NCBI GenBank assembly: GCA_963754645.1
Contig: CAVWGP010000004.1
Coordinates: 806,001 to 870,000, forward strand
Source of the DNA: CAVWGP01 sp963754645
Lineage (GTDB): Bacteria > Pseudomonadota > Alphaproteobacteria > Bin65
Direction of reading: 5' to 3'
Length of the DNA: 64,000 bases
Shown here one piece after another: positions 43,916 through 53,742 of this stretch (position 1 is the stretch's first letter; the number at the start of each line of letters is the position of its first letter). The notes beneath the pieces are model-generated. The model did not search any database, was not told where the DNA came from, and saw only the letters and a list, made by a program, of their open reading frames with translations. The position numbers and the translations under genes were made by a program.

Positions 43916-44269
43916 CTAGTCGAGCCCGACGCGGCGGCGCAGATGAATCAGGGCGGACAACGAGAGCTCGTCTCCTGAAAGACGGGTGACGCCGATGAGC
44001 TCCGATTGGCCCGCCTCGAAGCGCCCGCCCTTGAACCGGCAAACAAAGCGCTTATGCGGCGAGCCCGGCGCATTCACGGCTTGAAAGAGGAGGGCGACGC
44101 CCGGCAGCGCACCGTGGGTGACCTCAGCGCCGACGCGAAACACGCCACGCGCCGTATCGCCTTCGATCTCGGCGAAAACACGCTCGCAAAGCCGGACTTG
44201 CCGTCCGTCGGGGCCGCAACCGAATGTGCAAGTCGCTAGCAAGACGAAAAGAAAAAATTTCTCGATCAT
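43916..44269 (-). CDS. Small exported or lipoprotein-like protein
   Basis: 117 residues, no assigned family. The N-terminus MIEKFFLFVLLATCTFGCGPDG is hydrophobic with Cys at 14 and 18; a lipobox is possible but not canonical. Two further Cys (LCERV and VCRFKGG) may pair in the periplasm. The remainder is beta-rich (ARGVFRVGAEVTHGALPGVALLFQAVNAP). It is divergent from ilvD with a 100-base gap and lies just upstream of the LivH gene. The start 44269 was chosen for its signal-like segment over a longer upstream frame. Confidence 0.6.
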   Translation of the reverse strand: MIEKFFLFVLLATCTFGCGPDGRQVRLCERVFAEIEGDTARGVFRVGAEVTHGALPGVALLFQAVNAPGSPHKRFVCRFKGGRFEAGQSELIGVTRLSGDELSLSALIHLRRRVGLD

Positions 44270-44369
44270 CGCTTTGAGCCTGCGCTGCTCTATCCCTTGC
44301 CGCATCGCGGGTTCCGCCGCTAATGTGCGCGGCATCGCAGCAATTTCACAGCGCAATCGGGCAGAAGCA

Positions 44370-46098
44370 ATGACCTCCGGAAAATTCGACAAAGCCAATA
44401 TGCCAAGCCGCCACACCACCGTCGGCCCGGCGCGCGCGCCGCACCGGTCTTATCTTTACGCCATGGGGGTATCCGAAAAAGAGGTCAGCCAGCCGCTGGT
44501 CGGCGTCGTCAGCACGTGGAACGAGGCGGCGCCCTGCAATATTTCGCTCATGCGCCAGGCCCAGGCGGTCAAGCTCGGCGTCAAGGCGGCGGGCGGCACG
44601 CCGCGCGAATTCACGACCATCACCGTCACCGACGGCATCGCGATGGGCCACGAGGGCATGAAATCGTCCCTGGTCAGCCGCGATCTCATCGCCAACTCGG
44701 TCGAACTGACCATGCGCGGCCATTGCTACGACGCACTGGTCGGACTTGCCGGCTGCGACAAGTCCCTGCCTGGCATCATGATGGCGATGGTCCGGCTGAA
44801 CGTGCCGGCGGTCTTCATCTATGGCGGCTCGATCCTGCCCGGCCGGTTTCGCGGCAAGGACGTGACCGTGGTCGATATTTTCGAAGGCGTCGGGAAGCAC
44901 GCGGCGGGCAAGTTCAGCGACGGCGATTTGCACGAGCTTGAGACGGTTGCCTGTCCTTCCGCCGGCTCGTGCGGCGGGCAGTTCACGGCGAATACGATGG
45001 CCTGCGTCTCCGAGGCGATGGGGATCGCGCTGCCCGGTTCGGCTGGGCCGCCGGCGCCCTATGAGTTCGCGTGACATGTTCTGCGAGCGCTCGGGGCAGG
45101 TCGTGATGGACCTCCTCAAAAAGGGCATCCGGCCGCGCGATATCGTGACGCGCGAAGCGCTGGAAAACGCCGCCACCGTCGTCGCCGCGACCGGCGGCTC
45201 GACCAACGCGGCGCTGCATCTGCCCGCCATCGCCAACGAGATCGGCATCAAGTTCGACCTGTTCGACGTGGCGAAAATCTTCCGCAAAACGCCGTACATC
45301 GTCGACATGAAGCCCGGCGGCAAATACGTGGCGAAAGACTTGTTCGAGGCCGGCGGCATCCAGGTGGTGATGAAGGAGTTGTTGAGCGCCGGCTATTTGC
45401 ATGGCGATTGCATCACCGTGACGGGCAAGACGATAAAGGGGAATTTGCGCGGCGTCGCATTCCCGGAAAACCAGGATGTGATCTATCGTGTCAAGGCGCC
45501 GCTGTCGGACACCGGCGGCGTTGTCGGCCTCAAGGGCAATTTGGCGCCGGAAGGCGCCATCGTGAAGGTCGCGGGCATTGCGCGCGAGAAGCAGGTGTTC
45601 CGCGGTCCGGTGCGGGTCTTCGATCGCGAAGAAGACGCGTTCAAGCACGTCGCCGACCGCAAGGTGAAGGAGGGCGAGTGCATCGTCATCCGTTACGAGG
45701 GCCCCAAGGGCGGCCCCGGCATGCGGGAAATGCTCTCCACCACGGCCGCGCTTTATGGGCTCGGCATGAACGACGTGGCGCTCATCACCGACGGACGTTT
45801 TTCCGGCGGCACGCGCGGCTTGTGCGTCGGCCATGTCGGACCCGAAGCCCAGGTGGGCGGCCCGATCGCGCTGCTCAAGAACGGCGATATAGTCCATATC
45901 GACGCGATCAGGGGCATCATGAATGTCGAGCTCTCCAAGACCGAGTTGGCCCGCCGCCGCAAGAACTGGAAGCCGAAGGAAACGCAATATGCGTCCGGCG
46001 CCTTGTGGCGTTACGCCCAGACCGTCGGCCCCGCCGTCAACGGTGCCACGACGCATCCCGGCGGAAAGGCCGAGAAGCACGTTTATGCGGATATTTGA
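44370..46098 (+). CDS. ilvD: Dihydroxy-acid dehydratase, frame broken by one extra base
   Basis: Two frames make one IlvD of about 575 residues, a normal length. Part one runs from MTSGKFDKANMPSRHTTVGPARAP through the Fe-S motifs GLAGCDKSLPG and CPSAGSCGGQFTANTM to GPPAPYE. Part two resumes SRDMFCERSGQVVMDLL. Removing one T from TT at 45066-45067 joins them, and the total is 3n+1. The enzyme dehydrates dihydroxy-acids in valine, isoleucine and pantothenate synthesis with an Fe-S cluster. Later catalytic Ser lies in ITDGRFSGGTRGLCVGHV. ATG at 44370 is the expected start. This gene is essential for prototrophy, which supports artefact rather than decay. Confidence 0.93.
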
Positions 46099-46117
46099 GA
46101 GCGGTTGAGTAGCCCAG

Positions 46118-47617
46118 ATGCCTCGCATCGCACTCGGCGGCTTTCATCACGAAACCAACACATTCGCGCCCACCAAGGCGACCTACGAGGATTTCGTCAT
46201 GGCCGATGGCTGGCCGGGCATGACGCGGGGCGGCGATATTCTCGATGTCTTCAAGCGGCGCAATATCGGCACCAGCGGTTTTCTCGAAATCGGCCGCGAG
46301 CGCGGCTGGGAGTTCGCGCCGACCGTGTGGTGCGCGGCGCAGCCTTGCGGCCATGTGCGCGAAGATGCCTACGAGCGCGTTGCGGGCGAGATCATCGCCG
46401 GGATTCGCGCGGCGGGCCGGATCGATGCCGTCTATCTTTGCATGCACGGCGCCATGGTGACCGAACACCACGAGGACGGCGAGGGCGAATTGCTGCGACG
46501 GGTGCGCGACGTCGTCGGGCCGGACATGCCCGTCGTCGTCAGTCTCGATTTCCATTCCAACTTGACGGCGGCGATGGTCGAGCACGCGGACGGTATCTGC
46601 GTCTATCGCACCTATCCGCATCTCGACATGGCCGAGACCGGCCGCCGCGCGGCACGGCTGCTGGCGCAAATACTGGAGCGCGGAACCAAGCCGGTGAAAG
46701 CCTTCCGCCGCATGCCGTTCTTGATCCCGATCAGCCAGCAATGCACGTTTACCGATCCGGCCAAGGCGCTGTGGGACAGCTTGGCGGATTACGAAAAACG
46801 CGGGGTGGCGGACCTCTCGTTGTTGGCCGGATTCCCGCCGGCGGATATTGCCGAATGCGGCCCCTCGCTCGTCGTTTACGGCTGGGACAGCGGCACGGTG
46901 GAAGCGAGCGCCGACGATTTGGAGCGCGCCGTTATTGCCGCCGAACCGAAATTCGCCAGCAAGCTGTGGGCCGCGGGCGAGGCGGTGGCTTATGCGAAGC
47001 GGCTATCGAATTCGGCGAAGCGACCGATCGTTCTCGCCGACACGCAGGACAATCCGGGCGCCGGCGGCGATTCGGATACGGTCGGCGTCATCGAAGAACT
47101 GGTCAAGCAGGACGCGCAGGGCGCCGTCGTCGGCATGCTCTACGATCCGGCGACGGCGGCGGCGGCCCACAAGGCCGGGGTCGGAGCGACGATCGAGCGC
47201 GGCATCGGCGCGCTGGCGCGGCTGCCGGGACATAAGCCGTTCCACGGCAAGTTCGTCGTCGAAGCATTGAGCAGCGGCAGTTTCGAAGCCACCGGTATCA
47301 TGTTTGCCGGCGCCCGCATGGAACTGGGGCCTTGCGCCGTGCTCCGTATCGGCGGCGTGCGCATCGTCGTGGTGACTCGCCGCATGCAGCCGGCGGATCA
47401 GGCGATGTTCACTCATATCGGAATCGTGCCCGGCGAAACGAGAATTCTTGTGCTCAAGAGTTCGGTGCATTTCCGCGGCGATTTTCAGCCTTTGGCGGAA
47501 GAAATCCTGGTTGTCGCCGCGCCGGGGGCGAATATCGACGATCCAACCCAATTGCCATACACCCGGCTGCGCTCGGGCGTGCGCCTCAAGCCGCTTGGGC
47601 CGGTGAGCGGCGGTTAG
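46118..47617 (+). CDS. M81-family metallopeptidase (MlrC-like)
   Basis: 499 residues. Conserved segments include GGFHHETNTFAPTKATYEDF, CMHGAMVTEHHEDGEGELLRR, SLDFHSNLTAAMV and LADTQDNPGAGGDSDTVGVIEE. MlrC proteins bind zinc at the N-terminal domain; the microcystin-degrading member gave the family its name, but most relatives are of unknown substrate and many sit next to transporters. The gene starts 19 bases after ilvD and may be co-transcribed with it. No signal peptide. Confidence 0.9.
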   Translation: MPRIALGGFHHETNTFAPTKATYEDFVMADGWPGMTRGGDILDVFKRRNIGTSGFLEIGRERGWEFAPTVWCAAQPCGHVREDAYERVAGEIIAGIRAAGRIDAVYLCMHGAMVTEHHEDGEGELLRRVRDVVGPDMPVVVSLDFHSNLTAAMVEHADGICVYRTYPHLDMAETGRRAARLLAQILERGTKPVKAFRRMPFLIPISQQCTFTDPAKALWDSLADYEKRGVADLSLLAGFPPADIAECGPSLVVYGWDSGTVEASADDLERAVIAAEPKFASKLWAAGEAVAYAKRLSNSAKRPIVLADTQDNPGAGGDSDTVGVIEELVKQDAQGAVVGMLYDPATAAAAHKAGVGATIERGIGALARLPGHKPFHGKFVVEALSSGSFEATGIMFAGARMELGPCAVLRIGGVRIVVVTRRMQPADQAMFTHIGIVPGETRILVLKSSVHFRGDFQPLAEEILVVAAPGANIDDPTQLPYTRLRSGVRLKPLGPVSGG

Positions 47618-47653
47618 GATCGTTTTCGCGCGCTATTGCGCGGATCGCGTGGC

Positions 47654-48283
47654 TTAGTCGTTGCGCCACCAGTGCCATTCGTCGCTGGCACCGCTGAAGA
47701 GCCAATAGCCAAACAGCATGTTGACTGTTTCGCCGTCTTGCGCGAGTGGGACAACAATACGCTGGTAGCCGATCGTTTCGCCATGCGCGGCGCTGAGAAA
47801 CTGCCGCGACTGGAAATGCGGCAGCTTTTGCCGCGCGACATTGGTATAGGTCGCGGAAATCACCGGCAGTTCATCCGGACTGGTGCAGTCCTCGAGATAG
47901 AGACCGACCATATTCTGTTGCGTCACGTAGCTGTGCCGCGTGCCGAGCAGGCGGTACTTGAAACGGTAGGCGTCGTCAGAGGCTTCAACGTCGATCAGTG
48001 CGATGCCTGGCAGGAGTTTGGGGATTTCAGCGGGATCGATGTCCGTCCGGCTCGGCAGATGCCCATCGGCACCATGTTTGGCCAGCCAGTAGTCGAGGAA
48101 TTGCGCAAGATCTGGGTGTAATTTGGTAGGCCATTCGCCAAGGCAGTAATCGCCATGCAGGCGCGCAACCGCGAGAGGCGAATGTCGTGCGGGAAGCGCT
48201 GTCGGCGGCGGCAAGTCATTCGCCGGCTTCGGGTGTGAATCCCGAAAGAGGTGGCGCGTGAACGCTGTCTTGAGACTGGTCAT
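47654..48283 (-). CDS. PAS-domain protein (PAS_5-like)
   Basis: 209 residues, mostly one PAS-type domain: LAQFLDYWLAKHGADGHLPSRTDIDPAEIPKLLPGIALIDVEASDDAYRFKYRLLGT, then EDCTSPDELPVISATYTN and a tail with repeated aromatic residues (GYWLFSGASDEWHWW). It matches the alphaproteobacterial PAS_5 group, which senses small molecules or redox; no output domain is fused. The first 45 residues are polar. The start at 48283 was chosen over 48325 (two internal Met). A perfect CtrA-type box lies 24 bases upstream. Confidence 0.8.
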   Translation of the reverse strand: MTSLKTAFTRHLFRDSHPKPANDLPPPTALPARHSPLAVARLHGDYCLGEWPTKLHPDLAQFLDYWLAKHGADGHLPSRTDIDPAEIPKLLPGIALIDVEASDDAYRFKYRLLGTRHSYVTQQNMVGLYLEDCTSPDELPVISATYTNVARQKLPHFQSRQFLSAAHGETIGYQRIVVPLAQDGETVNMLFGYWLFSGASDEWHWWRND

Positions 48284-48306
48284 GCAATGATCGTGGCTCG
48301 AATTGG

Positions 48307-48321
48307 TTAAAAACGCGTTAA
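48307..48321. promoter_or_regulatory. Perfect CtrA-type box (TTAA-N7-TTAA)
   Basis: TTAA (48307-48310), AAACGCG, TTAA (48318-48321), 24 bases before the start of the PAS-domain gene on the minus strand. It is an exact match to the alphaproteobacterial cell-cycle regulator consensus. No experimental support. Confidence 0.5.
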
Positions 48322-48348
48322 CCAAGGGTCTGAAAAAATGAATTCGTC

Positions 48349-48765
48349 CTAACTCTTAGGCCGATATTCGGCGAATGTCGGAAGGCGGTCTTCGAGCCCG
48401 ATCCATGGCTGCCGGCTCTTCGTGAAGATGTGTTCGAGCGGCCGCAAGAAATTTCCGTCATCCAAGGAACCGGCGGCGATGTCGATTGTCGGGGGCGTGC
48501 GATCGAGCCGGCGCCAGAAAAGCGCGCTGCCGCATTCCGGGCAAAAGGAGCGATGGATCCGCGGTGACGATTTGAAATGCTTCGGCACGCCGCGCGCAAG
48601 GCGGAATTTCTCGACGTGCCAAGTGGCCCAGGTTGCAAAAGCGGCGCCGCTGGACTTTTGGCACTGAACGCAATGGCAATGATTTGCGAAGACCGGTTCG
48701 CCTTCAACTTGGAAACGGATCGCGCCGCACAGGCATCCGCCGTCGTGAAAATCGCCAGTCGTCAC
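48349..48765 (-). CDS. GFA-family (glutathione-dependent formaldehyde-activating) zinc protein
   Basis: 138 residues, GTG start at 48765 overlapping the xthA stop (GTGA). The Cys pattern is typical: GGCLCGAIRF, HCHCVQCQKSSG, SFCPECGSALFW, binding two zinc ions. Family proteins condense formaldehyde with glutathione or act on related thiols; many lack the demonstrated activity. The coupling to xthA is a shared transcript on the minus strand. The gene ends 66 bases before the PAS protein control region. Confidence 0.88.
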   Translation of the reverse strand: MTTGDFHDGGCLCGAIRFQVEGEPVFANHCHCVQCQKSSGAAFATWATWHVEKFRLARGVPKHFKSSPRIHRSFCPECGSALFWRRLDRTPPTIDIAAGSLDDGNFLRPLEHIFTKSRQPWIGLEDRLPTFAEYRPKS

Positions 48766-49553
48766 TTCGCGCGCTCCAGGCGGCACCAAACCGGCGTGTG
48801 ATCGGAGGCTTTTTCTCGGCCGCGCGGTCCCTTGTCGATGCCGCACTCGACAAGCAAGTCGGCGGCCTGCGGCGAGAGCAGCAGTTGATCGATGCGGATG
48901 CCGTGATCTTTCTGCCAAGCGCCGCCTTGATAATCCCAATAGCTGTAGGCGTGTCCCGTGGGATGCAACGCCCGGAACGCATCGACATAGCCGAAATGCA
49001 TGATGCGGCGCAGCCCGGCGCGCGATTCCGGCTGGAACAATGCATCGCCTGCCCAGGCTGCCGGATCGTGGCAATCCTGGTCCTCCAGTATGATGTTGTA
49101 GTCGCCGCCAAGAATGGTTGCCTCCTCCAAGGCGAGCAGCGACCGGCAATGGTTGCGGAGCCGATCGAGCCAAGCAAGCTTGTAAGCGAACTTTTCGGTA
49201 CCCAGCGGATTGCCATTGGGCAAATAGACCGAGGCGATGCGCAGCACGCCGGCATCGGTTGCAACGATACCCTCGATATAGCGCGCCTGTTCGTCGCCTT
49301 CGTCGCCCGGCAGTCGGCGTGCCACGATCTCGATCGGCGATTTCGCCAGGATCGCGACACCGTTGTATGTCTTTTGACCCGATATGGCGCAGTTGTAACC
49401 GATGTCGCCCAGTTCAAGCGCCGGAAATGCCTCCTCAACGCATTTGATTTCCTGCAACACGACGATATCGGGCGCGGCACCTTTCAACCAGGAAAGGACA
49501 TTGGGCAGTCGCGCCCTGATCGAATTGACGTTCCATGTTGCGATTTTGACCAT
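48762..49553 (-). CDS. xthA: Exodeoxyribonuclease III
   Basis: 263 residues, AP endonuclease/3'-5' exonuclease of base excision repair. Motifs: IATWNVNSIRARLPN, VVLQEIKCVEEAFPALE, GGDYNIILEDQDCHDP, KDHGIRIDQLLLSP and ASDHTPVWC, which hold the metal and catalytic Asp/His/Glu. It is a Mg2+ nuclease acting at abasic sites in the cytoplasm. It is translationally linked to the GFA gene downstream. ATG at 49553 is the standard N-terminus (MVKIATWNVN). Confidence 0.95.
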   Translation of the reverse strand: MVKIATWNVNSIRARLPNVLSWLKGAAPDIVVLQEIKCVEEAFPALELGDIGYNCAISGQKTYNGVAILAKSPIEIVARRLPGDEGDEQARYIEGIVATDAGVLRIASVYLPNGNPLGTEKFAYKLAWLDRLRNHCRSLLALEEATILGGDYNIILEDQDCHDPAAWAGDALFQPESRAGLRRIMHFGYVDAFRALHPTGHAYSYWDYQGGAWQKDHGIRIDQLLLSPQAADLLVECGIDKGPRGREKASDHTPVWCRLERAK

Positions 49554-49613
49554 GACCGGCCGCCGTGCTGGAGACGGCGGACTTATGCCATGGCGAAGCC
49601 TCGGCGCGAAGGC

Positions 49614-50252
49614 TTAGTTCGGACCGAACTTGAACAACGAGGTGAGTTCGCGGATCGCCTGCGGTAGTTCCAAAGCCGGACGGAGCTTCAAGCCGACCGG
49701 GTCTGCCGGCAACGCATACCACTCGATGGGTCCGATTTTCGTTGCCACCACGTATTCGCCGAGCAGACGATCCAACAGCACGAAGCAGGCGCTCTTGATC
49801 TTGTCGGAGTTGCGGCCGGCGATCCCATGGACATAGAGATCCAGGTTTACGATGCCTTCGAGCTTGTGAATGGCGAACCACACATCGTCCAATCCCAATT
49901 CCTCGCCGCGCTGGTACGGGATCGCGTAATTCTTCGGAATCGGGTGGCGCTGCCGAAAGGCGACGGCGCGAAAATCCCCGGACTGCGGGGCTTTGCTGAC
50001 CAAGTCGACGACTTTGGGAAAATTCTCGCTCAGCCCGTCCGCGCTGATGACGATTTCGGGTAGATTGTCGGGACCCTGACTGATTTCGACGACAAGATCG
50101 GCGCAATAGCGCGCGATTTCCGCGCGTGCCTTGCGGGAAAACTCCGAGGCGGTGCGATCCAGCGTCTCGGGATCGGGTAGATGGAGCTGCACCCAGCGCC
50201 AGAACATCGCCTCTGGCGCTTCAGCATCTCGCTTCAGCAGCCTTGGGATCAC
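49614..50252 (-). CDS. Conserved-looking cytoplasmic protein, function unknown
   Basis: 212 residues. No signal peptide or membrane helix. GTG at 50252 (VIPRLLKRDAEAPEAMFWRW) follows a strong Shine-Dalgarno GGAAGGAG at 50261-50268 read on the minus strand. The sequence contains FWRWVQLHLPD and VVEISQGPDNLPEIVISADGLSENFPKVVDLVSKAP, a pattern I associate with a family of small bacterial proteins of unknown role, possibly of the DUF695 type, but I am not certain. Sixty bases separate it from xthA downstream; joint transcription is possible. Confidence 0.65.
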   Translation of the reverse strand: MIPRLLKRDAEAPEAMFWRWVQLHLPDPETLDRTASEFSRKARAEIARYCADLVVEISQGPDNLPEIVISADGLSENFPKVVDLVSKAPQSGDFRAVAFRQRHPIPKNYAIPYQRGEELGLDDVWFAIHKLEGIVNLDLYVHGIAGRNSDKIKSACFVLLDRLLGEYVVATKIGPIEWYALPADPVGLKLRPALELPQAIRELTSLFKFGPN

Positions 50253-50344
50253 GGAGCCTGCTCCTTCCAATCGAATTGGTGAAGGATAGGCGGCAAGAAA
50301 TTAATCAATTATGAAGAATCGACCGAAATGCGGGCCGAACGCGG

Positions 50345-50695
50345 TCAATCGACAGAAAAGCTCGATCCGCACCCGCACGACGATTTCGCGTTGGGATTGG
50401 TGATGGCAAAGGCGCTGCCCATCAGATCTTCCTTGAAATCGATCTCGGCATTGCCGAGCAGGTCAATCGAGACCGGATCGATGACAACCTTGGCACCGTC
50501 CCGTTCGAACACCAAATCGTCGCCATTGGCCGTGCTGTCAAATTCGAAACCATATTTGAAGCCGGAACAGCCGCCGCCCGAGACGGTGATGCGCAGCATG
50601 AGCGCCGGGTTGCCGTCTTTCTCGCGCAGTTGGGCGATCCGGCGCGCTGCGTTGGCCGAAATCGAAAAGGCGGGTTTTACGATCGTATCTAGCAT
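50345..50695 (-). CDS. erpA: Iron-sulfur cluster insertion protein ErpA/IscA-type
   Basis: 116 residues, A-type Fe-S carrier. The three conserved Cys are in GGGCSGFKYGF and the tail SSCGCGSSFSV. It transfers 4Fe-4S or 2Fe-2S clusters to apoproteins. Its start (MLDTIVKPAFSISANAARRIAQL) at 50695 is divergent to dgt with a 114-base gap. Length and motif spacing are normal. The dgt-erpA divergent arrangement is common in alphaproteobacteria. Confidence 0.92.
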   Translation of the reverse strand: MLDTIVKPAFSISANAARRIAQLREKDGNPALMLRITVSGGGCSGFKYGFEFDSTANGDDLVFERDGAKVVIDPVSIDLLGNAEIDFKEDLMGSAFAITNPNAKSSCGCGSSFSVD

Positions 50696-50809
50696 CGGTC
50701 CTGATACCGCACAGGGGCAACGGGCAAGCTCATGTAAGTCACGGAGCGGCGATGTCAATTGCCGGAGGGGCGATTGCCGCCAGGCTGGGCGCGGACTATG
50801 GTCGCTGGC

Positions 50810-51995
50810 ATGCAATTTGGCATAGCCTATGCGCCCTACGCGTCGCAACCCGAACAGAGCCGCGGCCGGTTTGTCGCCGAGCCGGAAAGCGCCTCGCGGA
50901 CGGTTTTCCAGCGCGATCGCGACCGCATCGTGCATTCGACGGCGTTTCGGCGCCTGAAGCACAAAACCCAGGTTTTCGTCGCGCATGAAGGCGATCACTA
51001 CCGGACTCGATTGACGCATTCGCTCGAGGTTGCCCAGATCGCGCGCTCCATCTGCCGCCAGCTCGGCCTCAATGAGGACCTGGCCGAATGCCTCGCGCTC
51101 GCCCACGATCTCGGCCACACGCCGTTCGGCCATGCCGGCGAAGACGCGCTCAACGATGCCATGGCGCCCTATGGCGGCTTCGATCACAACGCCCAGACGC
51201 TACGCATCGTCACCCGTCTCGAACGCAAGTACGCCGCCTTCGACGGGCTGAATCTGACCTGGGAGACGCTCGAAGGCGTCGTCAAGCACAACGGCCCTTT
51301 GCTTGGGCCGCAGGCGTCCAAGACCAAGACGCCGACCCAGGCGGTCCTCGATTACAATGCGCGGCACGATCTTGGCCTCGATACATGGCCCGGTCCGGAG
51401 GCGCAGATCGCGGCGCTGGCCGACGATATTGCGTACAACAATCACGATATCGACGATGGACTGAGGGCGCGCCTGTTCACGGTCGTGGACCTGGCGGACG
51501 GTCGATTTCGTCGGCGGGGTATTCTCGGCGGTGGCGGCCAAGTATCCGGGCCTGGAGGAGTCGCGCTTGGTGCACGAGTCGGTGCGGCGGCTTATCGACA
51601 TGATGGTCAGTGACTTGTTGAGCGAAACGCGGGCGCGCCTCGACGCGGCGAAGCCCGCCAAGGCCGACGACATTCGCGCGCTGGGCCGCCCGACGGCGGC
51701 GTTTTCGTCCGAAATGCGCGCCCGGTTGCGCGATCTCAAATCTTTCCTGTTCAAACGCATGTATCGGCATTTTCGGGTCAATCGCATGACCGGCCGGGCG
51801 CGTCAGGTCGTTAAGGACCTTTTTTCCGTCTATGTCACCGAGCCCGAAGCGCTGCCCGAACAATGGCGCGCGCAGGCGGCAGCCATCGACACCGTGCCGC
51901 GCGCCCGCCTCGTCGCCGACTACATTGCCGGCATGACCGACCGCTTTGCCCTGCAAGAACATAAGCGGTTGTTCGACGCGACCATTCCATCGTAA
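50810..51995 (+). CDS. dgt: Deoxyguanosinetriphosphate triphosphohydrolase-like protein, frame broken by one extra base
   Basis: An HD-domain enzyme, about 394 residues after correction. Part one holds SRTVFQRDRDRIVHSTAFRR, YRTRLTHSLEVAQIARS, AHDLGHTPFGHAGEDAL and ALADDIAYNNHDIDDGLRA, the metal-binding His/Asp set. Part two resumes VDFVGGVFSAVAAKYPGLEESRLVHE. Removing one G from GG at 51500-51501 joins them; the total length is 3n+1. It hydrolyses dGTP (or other dNTPs) to nucleoside and triphosphate, affecting dNTP pools. The start at 50810 (MQFGIAYAPYA) is probable; 50798 is an alternative. argS follows after 10 bases. Confidence 0.9.
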
Positions 51996-52005
51996 GAGCT
52001 GCGGC

Positions 52006-53742
52006 ATGAATCTCTACGCCCATTTCCGCGGCGAGGTCGTGGCCGCCGTCGGGCGCCTTGCTGCCGCTGGCATAGTGCCAGCCGGTCTCGAGACCGCGCG
52101 CATCGCGCTCGATCCGCCGCGCGATCCCGCCCATGGCGACATGGCCTGCAACGCCGCCATGATCTTGGCCAAGGCGGCGGGCCAGACGCCGCGCAAGCTT
52201 GCGGAAGCGATCATCGGCGAGCTCCGCAAGCTCCCGGCGATCACGAGCGCCGAGATTGCCGGGCCAGGTTTCATCAATCTGCGTTTTCAACCGGCGCTGT
52301 GGCGCGAACGCATACGCGACGTGCTCGCGGCCAACACGGCTTATGGCGATAGCGACCTCGGCAAGAGCGAGCCGGTCAACGTCGAGTTCGTGTCGGCCAA
52401 TCCGACCGGCCTGCTCCATGTCGGCCACCTGCGTGGGATCATCGTCGGCGACGTGCTCGCGGCCTTGCTCGAAAAGGCCGGTTACCGCGTGACGCGGGAA
52501 TACTACATCAACGACAACGGCACGCAGATCGACAATCTCGCCGAATCGCTGTTGAAACGGATGCGCCAGCTCAAGGGCGAAGCGATCCCGGACAGCGCGT
52601 TCGAAGGCCTATATCCCGGCGAAGAGGTCGTCGACGCGGCGCGTGCGGCGCTGGCGAAATTCCCGGCGGTACCGGATGCCGCGATTGCGCGGGCGTTTGC
52701 GGTCGATTTCATGATGGCGCTCATCCGCGAGGATCTCGACGTCCTCGGAGTCCGGCACGATGTTTTCACGTCGGAACGCCGGCTAGTCGAATCCGGGGCG
52801 GTCGAAGCGGCGATCGGCGAGCTGGAGCGGCGCGGGCAGATCTATGTCGGCACGCTCGATCCGCCGAAGGGCAAGCCGATCGATGATTGGGAGCCTCGCC
52901 CACAGATGCTGTTCCGCTCGACGGCGTTCGGCGACGATGTCGATCGGCCGCTCAAGAAATCCGACGGCACCTGGACTTACTTCGCCTCGGACATCGCCTA
53001 TCATCTCGACAAATACCGGCGCGGCTTCCGCACCATGATCGACATTTGGGGCGCCGATCACGGCGGTTATATCAAGCGGGTGGCCGCCGCCATCGCCGCG
53101 TTGACCGATGGCAAGGGCGTGCTCGACGTCAAGGTCTGCCAGATCGTCAACCTGATGGAACGCGGCCAGCCGGTCAAAATGTCGAAGCGGGCCGGCAATG
53201 TCGTCACGGTGCGCGATGTGCTGGAGCGCGTCGGCAAGGACGTCATGCGTTTCATCATGCTGACCCGCAAGAACGACGCGCCGCTCGATTTCGATTTCGC
53301 CAAGGTCCAGGAGCAATCGAAGGACAATCCGGTTTTCTACGTGCAATACGCCCACGCCCGCTGTTGTTCGGTGTTCCGGCAGGCCAGGGAGGCATTGCCC
53401 CATCTCGCGATCGGCGACGACGCATTGAGCGGCGCGGCGATGGAACTCCTGTCGAATTCAAGCGAACTCGACCTCGTCAAAATGTTGGCACAATGGCCGC
53501 GTAGCGTCGAAACGGCAGCCGAAGCGCACGAGCCGCATCGGATTGCGTTTTTTCTATACGATTTGGCCGCCGCTTTTCACGGCCACTGGAATCGTGGCAA
53601 GGAGGACCCGGCGCTGCGCTTTATAGTCGAGGGCAACGAGGTTTTGACGACGGCAAGATTGGCAATGGTTCGCGCAGTTCAGCTCGTCATCGCGTCCGGT
53701 TTGCGGCTCGTCGGCGTGACGCCGGCCGCGGAGATGCGCTAG
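52006..53742 (+). CDS. argS: Arginyl-tRNA synthetase
   Basis: 578 residues, class I enzyme charging tRNA-Arg. Markers are VEFVSANPTGLLHVGHLRGIIVGD (HVGH), YYINDNGTQIDNLAESLL, the KMSK loop GQPVKMSKRAGNVVTVRDVL and the C-terminal anticodon domain. The N-terminal Add-1 domain begins MNLYAHFRGEVVAAVGRL. Starts 10 bases after dgt and overlaps the SPOR gene by one base, so it heads or belongs to an operon with SPOR, nagZ, M50, scpA and scpB. Confidence 0.97.
   Translation: MNLYAHFRGEVVAAVGRLAAAGIVPAGLETARIALDPPRDPAHGDMACNAAMILAKAAGQTPRKLAEAIIGELRKLPAITSAEIAGPGFINLRFQPALWRERIRDVLAANTAYGDSDLGKSEPVNVEFVSANPTGLLHVGHLRGIIVGDVLAALLEKAGYRVTREYYINDNGTQIDNLAESLLKRMRQLKGEAIPDSAFEGLYPGEEVVDAARAALAKFPAVPDAAIARAFAVDFMMALIREDLDVLGVRHDVFTSERRLVESGAVEAAIGELERRGQIYVGTLDPPKGKPIDDWEPRPQMLFRSTAFGDDVDRPLKKSDGTWTYFASDIAYHLDKYRRGFRTMIDIWGADHGGYIKRVAAAIAALTDGKGVLDVKVCQIVNLMERGQPVKMSKRAGNVVTVRDVLERVGKDVMRFIMLTRKNDAPLDFDFAKVQEQSKDNPVFYVQYAHARCCSVFRQAREALPHLAIGDDALSGAAMELLSNSSELDLVKMLAQWPRSVETAAEAHEPHRIAFFLYDLAAAFHGHWNRGKEDPALRFIVEGNEVLTTARLAMVRAVQLVIASGLRLVGVTPAAEMR

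Noticed and set aside
51946..52005. Extended argS start upstream of 52006
   Set aside because: The additional 20 codons overlap the dgt 3' end in another frame, and family similarity starts at MNLYAHFRGEV (52006).
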